From a bacterium (lineage in GTDB: Bacteria > Patescibacteriota > Minisyncoccia > Phycocordibacterales > Phycocordibacteraceae), in NCBI GenBank assembly GCA_021782715.1, contig JAJXUR010000013.1, forward strand, positions 1 through 10,670: DNA of 10,670 bases. Reading direction: 5' to 3'. Position 1 is the first letter of the stretch; the number at the start of each line of letters is the position of its first letter. This document shows, piece after piece, positions 7,562 to 10,670 of the stretch. Made by a program: the position numbers and the translations under genes. The notes beneath the pieces were generated by a model that was given only the letters and a program-made list of their open reading frames with translations, was not told where the DNA came from and ran no database searches.

Positions 7562-8458
7562 ATGTTCATCATCAATCACCGCACGTTCTTCTTCTGGCTC
7601 ACGGGACTCATCCTCGCGGCGGCGCTTGGCGCTATCCTTGCGTACGGCCTCCCGCTCGGGATTGATTTCACCGGCGGTTCCATGATGGAAGTGGGCTATA
7701 CGAATACTCGCCCGGCTCTTGCCACCATTCAGACGCAGATTGCCGCAGTGCCGCTCGGGACAGTTTCGGTCCGTGCCATTGGCGAGAGCGATGTTTCTAT
7801 CCGTACGCGCACCATGACGCCAGCTGAGCACGCTTCGGTCCTCGCGGCGCTCTCCGCGCAAGCGAGTACGACCGAGCTTTCCTATACGTCAGTCGGTCCG
7901 GCGCTCGGGAGTCAATTCACCAACAAGGCACTTTGGGCTATCTTCGCTGTCGTTCTCGTCATCGTGCTCTACATCGCCTTCGCCTTCCGCAAGGTTTCGC
8001 GTCCGGTCCCGGGCTGGGGTTACGGCATCACGGTCGTCGCGATGCTCGCAATCGACATTATCGTCCCGACTGGTTTCTATGCCGCCTACTGCCACTTCAC
8101 CGGCGCCGAGGTAGATTCACTCTTCATCGTCGCTCTCCTCTCTCTGCTCGGCTACTGCGTGAACGACGTCATCGTCATCTTCGACCGCATCCGCGAGCAC
8201 CTCGCCAAGAACTCGCGTGAGAATAATAAGGAACCGTTCGAAGAGACGATAGGGAAGTCCATCAGTGAGACCATGAATCGCTCCATTAACACGGCGCTCA
8301 CGGTCGTGCTCGCTCTCATCGCTCTCATCATCTTCGGTGCGGAGACGACACGCAACTTCGCTCTCGTGATGCTCGTCGGTGTCGCTGCCGGAACCTTCTC
8401 CTCGATCGCTCGTTCCGCACCGCTTCTCATCCCCATCGCTAAGTGGTTTGCAAAATAA
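7562..8458 (+). CDS. secF: Protein translocase subunit SecF
   Basis: SecF is the partner of SecD in the proton-driven export complex. The 298-aa length is normal. It has an N-terminal helix (8-28), LGIDFTGGSMMEV at 32-44 (the SecF form of the shared motif), a short extracytoplasmic domain, and five C-terminal membrane helices. SLLGYCVNDVIVIFDRIREHL contains Asp202, matching the conserved SecF aspartate of the proton pathway. ETMNRSINTALTVVLALIALIIFGAETTRNFALVMLVGVAAGTFSSI is the characteristic last part. The start is 3 bp after the secD stop with no Shine-Dalgarno, so it is probably translated by coupling. A strong hairpin terminator follows 12 bp after the stop. Confidence 0.97.
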   Translation: MFIINHRTFFFWLTGLILAAALGAILAYGLPLGIDFTGGSMMEVGYTNTRPALATIQTQIAAVPLGTVSVRAIGESDVSIRTRTMTPAEHASVLAALSAQASTTELSYTSVGPALGSQFTNKALWAIFAVVLVIVLYIAFAFRKVSRPVPGWGYGITVVAMLAIDIIVPTGFYAAYCHFTGAEVDSLFIVALLSLLGYCVNDVIVIFDRIREHLAKNSRENNKEPFEETIGKSISETMNRSINTALTVVLALIALIIFGAETTRNFALVMLVGVAAGTFSSIARSAPLLIPIAKWFAK

Positions 8459-8470
8459 TCTGAAGAGGAG

Positions 8471-8505
8471 AAACGGAAAGTCGCCTTCAGGCGATTTTCC
8501 GTTTT
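8471..8505. terminator. Bidirectional intrinsic terminator between secF and the UMP kinase gene
   Basis: Arms 8471-8485 and 8490-8504 pair over 15 positions, with a single G-T wobble, around a TTCA loop. The plus strand continues into a short T run (GTTTTA) and the minus strand into TCTCCTCTT, so it can end transcripts from both sides. The hairpin overlaps the TAA of the minus-strand gene, which starts at 8506 and reads leftward. Confidence 0.85.
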
Positions 8506-9196
8506 ATGAAATCACCGTACCGACGAATGAGTCCCCCTCGATATACTTTGAGAATTCTTCGAGCTTGGCGCCGTTGATGATAGCGACCTCGAGACCGATA
8601 GCTTCAGCCTCTTTCGCCGCGATCGGATCGAACGGGGAAGAGAGCCCCGGATCCCACTCCTCGGGGATGAGTTTGCGGAACTCCGCCCATGAGGTTTCCT
8701 CGATTTTCTTCGCATGCGGATCCTTCTTTGGGTCTGCGGTGTATACGTAGTCGATATTCGAAAGATTCACAAGACGCGTCGCGCCTTGATTCTTCGCCAT
8801 CAAGACCGCGTCGTAATCGGTCGAGCAGCCAGGCTGCCAGCCGGCCGCTATGATGATGGGCTCCTCGGCATCGACGTCGATCGTCGGGTTCTTCACCACT
8901 TGCTGGTGCGCGTAGCCGACGAAGATGTTGCGCAGGAGCTGCGCATTGAGACGCGTCGCATGGATGCCGATCCAATCGAGGTCCTGTCGCGAGAGGGGGG
9001 TGACCTGGTTTGCGGCGTCCTGGTAGCGACGCGCAGTCTTCCCGCCGCCGGCGATGATAGAAAAAGTGAACCCTCGCTGCACTTTCTCGAGAATGAGTGT
9101 TTTGAATCGTGTGAGAAAGTCGGTATCGATACCATCAGGGACGATACAAGAACCTCCAACTGACACGACGATTCGCTCCCGCGGAGATGCGTTCAT
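8504..9196 (-). CDS. pyrH: UMP kinase, archaeal type (amino acid kinase family)
   Basis: The enzyme phosphorylates UMP to UDP with ATP in pyrimidine nucleotide synthesis. The 230-aa protein starts MNASPRERIVVSVGGS, the conserved amino-acid-kinase phosphate loop. GGGKTARRYQ follows at 50-59, then LDWIGIHATRLNAQLL (73-88), GWQPGCSTDYDAV (119-131) and NIDYVYTADPKKDP from 147. The GGGKTARRYQ/GIHATRLNA/GWxPGxSTD pattern is that of archaeal-type rather than ordinary bacterial PyrH. I chose ATG 9196 because the kinase fold begins right after it and a promoter lies just upstream. An in-frame ATG at 9259 would add 21 residues and would be coupled to the preceding stop (TAATG), so it remains possible. 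The much longer open frame to the right is a shadow of the nucleotidyltransferase gene. The gene ends in the shared terminator. Confidence 0.9.
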   Translation of the reverse strand: MNASPRERIVVSVGGSCIVPDGIDTDFLTRFKTLILEKVQRGFTFSIIAGGGKTARRYQDAANQVTPLSRQDLDWIGIHATRLNAQLLRNIFVGYAHQQVVKNPTIDVDAEEPIIIAAGWQPGCSTDYDAVLMAKNQGATRLVNLSNIDYVYTADPKKDPHAKKIEETSWAEFRKLIPEEWDPGLSSPFDPIAAKEAEAIGLEVAIINGAKLEEFSKYIEGDSFVGTVIS

Positions 9197-9221
9197 AAGG
9201 CAAGGGGTGACGGCTTTAAGT

Positions 9222-9249
9222 ATTGTACGCTCCCCATCGGCGCACGCAA
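9222..9249 (-). promoter_or_regulatory. Putative promoter for the UMP kinase gene
   Basis: On the minus strand TTGCGT (9249-9244) and TACAAT (9227-9222) are separated by 16 bp, a fair match to a housekeeping promoter. It lies fully between the nucleotidyltransferase stop (9259) and ATG 9196, giving a leader of about 20 nt. If real, the kinase can be expressed without the upstream toxin-antitoxin operon, and the longer kinase start at 9259 is disfavoured. Confidence 0.4.
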
Positions 9250-9258
9250 CTTGTTTCA

Positions 9259-9720
9259 TTACTCTTTCGTGTCGGGAGACGCCTCTGCTGCCTTCTTGAT
9301 GAGCCAAGAAGAAGATTGTACTTTCCCCCCCCCGGCGCCGACATTGTAAACGACCTCGATGCCGAGCTCGTTGCAGAGACTGACTTCCGGTACGGGGTCG
9401 CCGTCGGGCTTGCGATCGCCGCCATTGGCGAAGATGTGGGGCTTGATCTCTTGCAACGTGCGGCACACGCTGCGGTCGGAGTCTCCAGGGACATGGCCCG
9501 TGATGACGACGCGATCGACACCCACAATCGCTTCGATGATTTCTCGCCGTTCTTCTTCGGGCATGAACGGGGCCCCTTTTTTGTCTGTCAGCCAATGGTC
9601 ATTATTAAGGATGACCACGAGCTCATCCCCGAGCTTCTTCGTTTCCTGGAACATCCGAACATGCCCTATATGGACCGGGTCAAATCCGCACGAAACCGCC
9701 ACGACAACGGGCTTTTTCAT
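9259..9720 (-). CDS. Cytidylyltransferase-like nucleotidyltransferase (RfaE domain II / TagD-like)
   Basis: The 153-aa protein is a single-domain HxGH nucleotidyltransferase, the class that joins CMP or AMP to a phosphorylated substrate with release of pyrophosphate. It starts MKKPVVVAVSCGFDPVHIGHVRMF with His17-Ile-Gly-His20, continues with LGDELVVILNNDHWL, then RREIIEAIVGVDRVVI and ANGGDRKPDGDPVPE (the family GGDR loop). It ends with GAGGGKVQSSSWLIKKA, whose SSS segment matches the KxSSS nucleotide site of the superfamily. The closest named relatives are the cytidylyltransferase-like half of RfaE/HldE and glycerol-3-phosphate cytidylyltransferase; the substrate here is unknown. A run of nine G on the coding strand (nine C at 9325-9333) encodes GGG before Lys-Val-Gln. 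The frame is intact, but the run could slip. It starts 22 bp after the toxin stop and is followed by the UMP kinase. Confidence 0.87.
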   Translation of the reverse strand: MKKPVVVAVSCGFDPVHIGHVRMFQETKKLGDELVVILNNDHWLTDKKGAPFMPEEERREIIEAIVGVDRVVITGHVPGDSDRSVCRTLQEIKPHIFANGGDRKPDGDPVPEVSLCNELGIEVVYNVGAGGGKVQSSSWLIKKAAEASPDTKE

Positions 9721-9742
9721 GACTCATGAATATCAGGAATAT

Positions 9743-10021
9743 TTAGCGCTTTCCCATCTCTTGATACACTATAGAGCGGTGTAGTATGGCGAATACGAGG
9801 ACTTTCGATTTTGCAATGCGAAATACGACGCGGTAATCGCCGACACGGAGCTTGCGATACCCCCTCAGGGAACGACGGAGAGGTTTGCCGTATGTTTCGG
9901 GATATGTAAAAAGTTTTTCCTCTATAGCTGCGCGTATCTTTCCTTTCCAAATGGGAGTGAGTCGCGGGATATCTTCCTCTATAACTTTTTGATGATAGAC
10001 AATCTCGAATGCTAGCGCCAT
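9743..10021 (-). CDS. RelE/ParE superfamily toxin
   Basis: The 92-aa protein is predicted to be the toxin of a type II toxin-antitoxin pair; RelE members cut mRNA in the ribosome, while ParE members poison gyrase. It opens with FEIVYHQKVIEEDIPRL, has a two-helix segment (WKGKIRAAIEEKLFTYPETYGKPL), then the family beta-sheet LRGYRKLRVGDYRVVFRIAKSKVLVFAILHRSIVYQEM. Arg56, Lys57, Arg59, Arg64, Arg82 and Tyr86 fall at or near positions of the basic catalytic set and C-terminal Tyr of RelE, which favours an RNase over a gyrase poison. The ATG overlaps the antitoxin end by 10 bp, the usual coupled arrangement. There is no Shine-Dalgarno, so its translation should depend on the antitoxin. Confidence 0.87.
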   Translation of the reverse strand: MALAFEIVYHQKVIEEDIPRLTPIWKGKIRAAIEEKLFTYPETYGKPLRRSLRGYRKLRVGDYRVVFRIAKSKVLVFAILHRSIVYQEMGKR

Positions 10022-10233
10022 GCCAAAGAATGGGAGAGAAATCGAGCTTCTCCGGTATCGCGCTTCGCAGCGACTGCATCAAGCACTTCATCTTCCTCAA
10101 TCTCAAGCGCCATACGGAGCAGGTGCTCGGCTTTGGTCGCTTGAGGGACTTGATCACGCTTTGCGAGTCTCACGAGGACATCATCGAGCTCTTTTGAGAC
10201 ACTGATGTTGATGCGTTTCTTGGTTGTTGCCAT
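10012..10233 (-). CDS. Ribbon-helix-helix antitoxin of the RelE/ParE pair
   Basis: The 73-aa protein is predicted to bind and neutralise the downstream toxin and to repress its own promoter. MATTKKRINISVSKELDDVLVRLAKRDQVPQATKAEHLLRMALEIEEDE reads as a basic beta strand (about 5-13) followed by two helices, a standard RHH DNA-binding fold; the Lys/Arg/Asn/Ser side chains of the strand would touch DNA. The C-terminal 25 residues (AVAAKRDTGEARFLSHSLAW) would be the toxin-binding tail. I chose ATG 10233 because an upstream extension of the frame would run through the promoter and has no RHH content. The stop lies inside the toxin start (10-bp overlap). The start is about 8 nt from a -10 box, so the mRNA is probably leaderless. 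Confidence 0.87.
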   Translation of the reverse strand: MATTKKRINISVSKELDDVLVRLAKRDQVPQATKAEHLLRMALEIEEDEVLDAVAAKRDTGEARFLSHSLAWR

Positions 10234-10239
10234 ATGCGT

Positions 10240-10261
10240 AAAGTGTATCAAAAGTGTATCA
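10240..10261. repeat. Perfect tandem direct repeat, 2 x 11 bp
   Basis: AAAGTGTATCA occurs twice with no spacer and no mismatch, directly upstream of the antitoxin start and within its promoter. A 10-bp match to the same word in opposite orientation (TTGATACACT) is found at 9761-9770 in the 3' end of the toxin gene. Confidence 0.9.
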
Positions 10262-10271
10262 TCTCTGTCAA
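10240..10271 (-). promoter_or_regulatory. Promoter and tandem operator of the toxin-antitoxin operon
   Basis: On the minus strand a perfect TTGACA (10271-10266) and TACACT (10247-10242) are 18 bp apart, and the antitoxin ATG follows 8 nt later. The -10 and spacer are covered by two perfect head-to-tail copies of AAAGTGTATCA (plus-strand reading, 10240-10250 and 10251-10261), an 11-bp period of one helical turn. RHH antitoxins typically bind such tandem sites cooperatively, so this is the likely autorepression operator. Confidence 0.7.
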
Positions 10272-10316
10272 TACGCGGAGTATCGATGCGTTTGATTACT
10301 AGCTGCAATGATACGG

Positions 10317-10345
10317 TTGACTTCCTTTTGTGTCTCATATACTAT
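10317..10345 (+). promoter_or_regulatory. rRNA operon promoter
   Basis: TTGACT (10317-10322) and TACTAT (10340-10345) are 17 bp apart, a near-consensus housekeeping promoter about 155 bp before the 16S gene. Transcription should start near 10352. It faces away from the toxin-antitoxin promoter, with 45 bp between the two -35 boxes. Those 45 bp (10272-10316) hold no gene. Confidence 0.8.
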
Positions 10346-10351
10346 GGCTCT

Positions 10352-10501
10352 ACTGTCCCGCGGTAGGCGGGATGGGTGTTTCTTTGACATTTTAATACGT
10401 GAACGCCCGGCATGGAGATGCCGGGCAAAGCCCCTGCTGTCTCTTAAGAATGGCGGCAGGGGTTGGAAGAAAAGATGATAAATTCTTTTGTTCCGCCTAT
10501 T
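10352..10501 (+). other. Structured rRNA leader with four stem-loops
   Basis: The leader can fold almost end to end into hairpins: 10356-10361 with 10367-10372 (6 bp, boxB-like position); 10405-10413 with 10418-10426 (perfect 9 bp, GGAG loop); 10429-10441 with 10452-10464 (CCCCTGC/GCAGGGG core with wobble extensions); and 10465-10474 with 10485-10494 (one mismatch). No protein gene is seen here. Likely roles are antitermination and protection or processing of the 16S 5' end. Confidence 0.65.
10377..10391 (+). promoter_or_regulatory. boxA-like rRNA antitermination element
   Basis: TGTTTCTTTGACATT resembles bacterial rrn boxA sequences such as TGCTCTTTAACA and TGTTCTTTGA, which bind NusB and S10 (NusE). 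It directly follows a small GC hairpin in the place of boxB, as in E. coli leaders. The TTGACA inside it has no -10 at the right distance, so it is not read as a second promoter. Confidence 0.55.
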
Positions 10502-10670
10502 CTTATTGAGAGTTTGATCCTAGCTCAGGATGAATGCTGGCGGCGTGGATAAGTCATGCAAGTCAAGGGGGCCCGCAAGGGCAACCGGCAAACGAGGTAG
10601 TAACACGTAGGTACGTCCCCCGAAGTCGGGCATAGCCATCCGAAAGGATGGGTAATTCCCGATAGTCCCG
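10502..10670 (+). rRNA. 16S ribosomal RNA, 5' part
   Basis: AGAGTTTGATCCTAGCTCAG at 10509-10528 is the universal 16S start (27F site, E. coli position 8), which puts base 1 near 10502. ATGCTGGCGGCGTG, CATGCAAGTC and GTAACACGTAGGT follow in the right order. The gene runs off the window. The V1 hairpin is reduced to GCCC-GCAA-GGGC (10571-10582). The short V1 and the GGATGAATGCTGGCGGCGTG start suggest Patescibacteria. Confidence 0.97.

Noticed and set aside
6911..7861. 316-codon open frame on the minus strand across secD and secF
   Set aside because: It runs antisense through two conserved genes and its product is mostly charged residues (Glu, Arg, Asp, His) typical of a GC-rich shadow frame.
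9260..9595. N-terminal extension of the UMP kinase frame
   Set aside because: It is the shadow of the nucleotidyltransferase gene on the same strand in another frame, rich in Arg and His, with no known domain.
9717..10157. 146-codon open frame on the minus strand over the toxin
   Set aside because: It overlaps both TA genes in another frame and shows no domain; toxin and antitoxin explain the region fully.
10384..10389. TTGACA as a second rRNA promoter
   Set aside because: No -10-like sequence lies 15-19 bp downstream, where a GC hairpin sits instead; it fits better as part of boxA.
1..10670. CRISPR array, insertion sequence, tRNA or prophage genes
   Set aside because: No regularly spaced repeats, transposase motifs, terminal inverted repeats, tRNA cloverleaf or phage-like proteins were seen on either strand.

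Overview
The window ends in the first ~170 bases of a 16S rRNA gene. That fragment and the protein genes point to a Candidate Phyla Radiation (Patescibacteria) bacterium, most likely Parcubacteria in the broad sense. The evidence is a 16S start with a V1 hairpin cut down to a few base pairs, compact genes with little spacing, gene starts almost without Shine-Dalgarno sequences, a shortened and diverged FolD, and a UMP kinase of the archaeal type. The coding sequence is fairly GC-rich. The exact lineage cannot be fixed from 169 bases of 16S read by eye.

Layout: (1) 2-1835, plus strand: the 3' part of a membrane-anchored surface protein with a Cys-rich motif, then a RodA-type peptidoglycan polymerase. 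(2) 1832-2953, minus strand: a GT4 glycosyltransferase that is visibly more AT-rich than its neighbours; its stop codon overlaps that of rodA. (3) 3010-6199, plus strand: a polyprenyl-phosphate sugar-phosphate transferase, an NAD-dependent sugar epimerase/dehydratase, and folD joined to it by an ATGA overlap. (4) 6245-8458, plus strand: secD and secF, closed by a strong hairpin terminator that also serves the opposite strand. (5) 8504-10233, minus strand: transcribed from right to left, an RHH antitoxin, a RelE/ParE-type toxin, a cytidylyltransferase-like nucleotidyltransferase, and an archaeal-type UMP kinase. (6) 10234-10670, plus strand: a near-consensus rRNA promoter, a structured leader with a boxA-like element, and the 16S 5' end.

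Taken together, much of the window serves the cell envelope. RodA polymerises wall glycan. The sugar-phosphate transferase, GT4 enzyme and epimerase look like part of a lipid-linked surface glycan pathway. SecDF drives late steps of protein export. The UMP kinase and nucleotidyltransferase belong to nucleotide and activated-precursor metabolism. The toxin-antitoxin operon is transcribed away from the rRNA promoter, and its own promoter carries a perfect tandem 11-bp repeat that looks like the antitoxin operator.

I found no clearly new multi-gene system. The points most worth a second look are the TA operator beside the rRNA promoter, the folded rRNA leader, the unusual FolD, the probable leaderless starts, and an overlapping divergent promoter.
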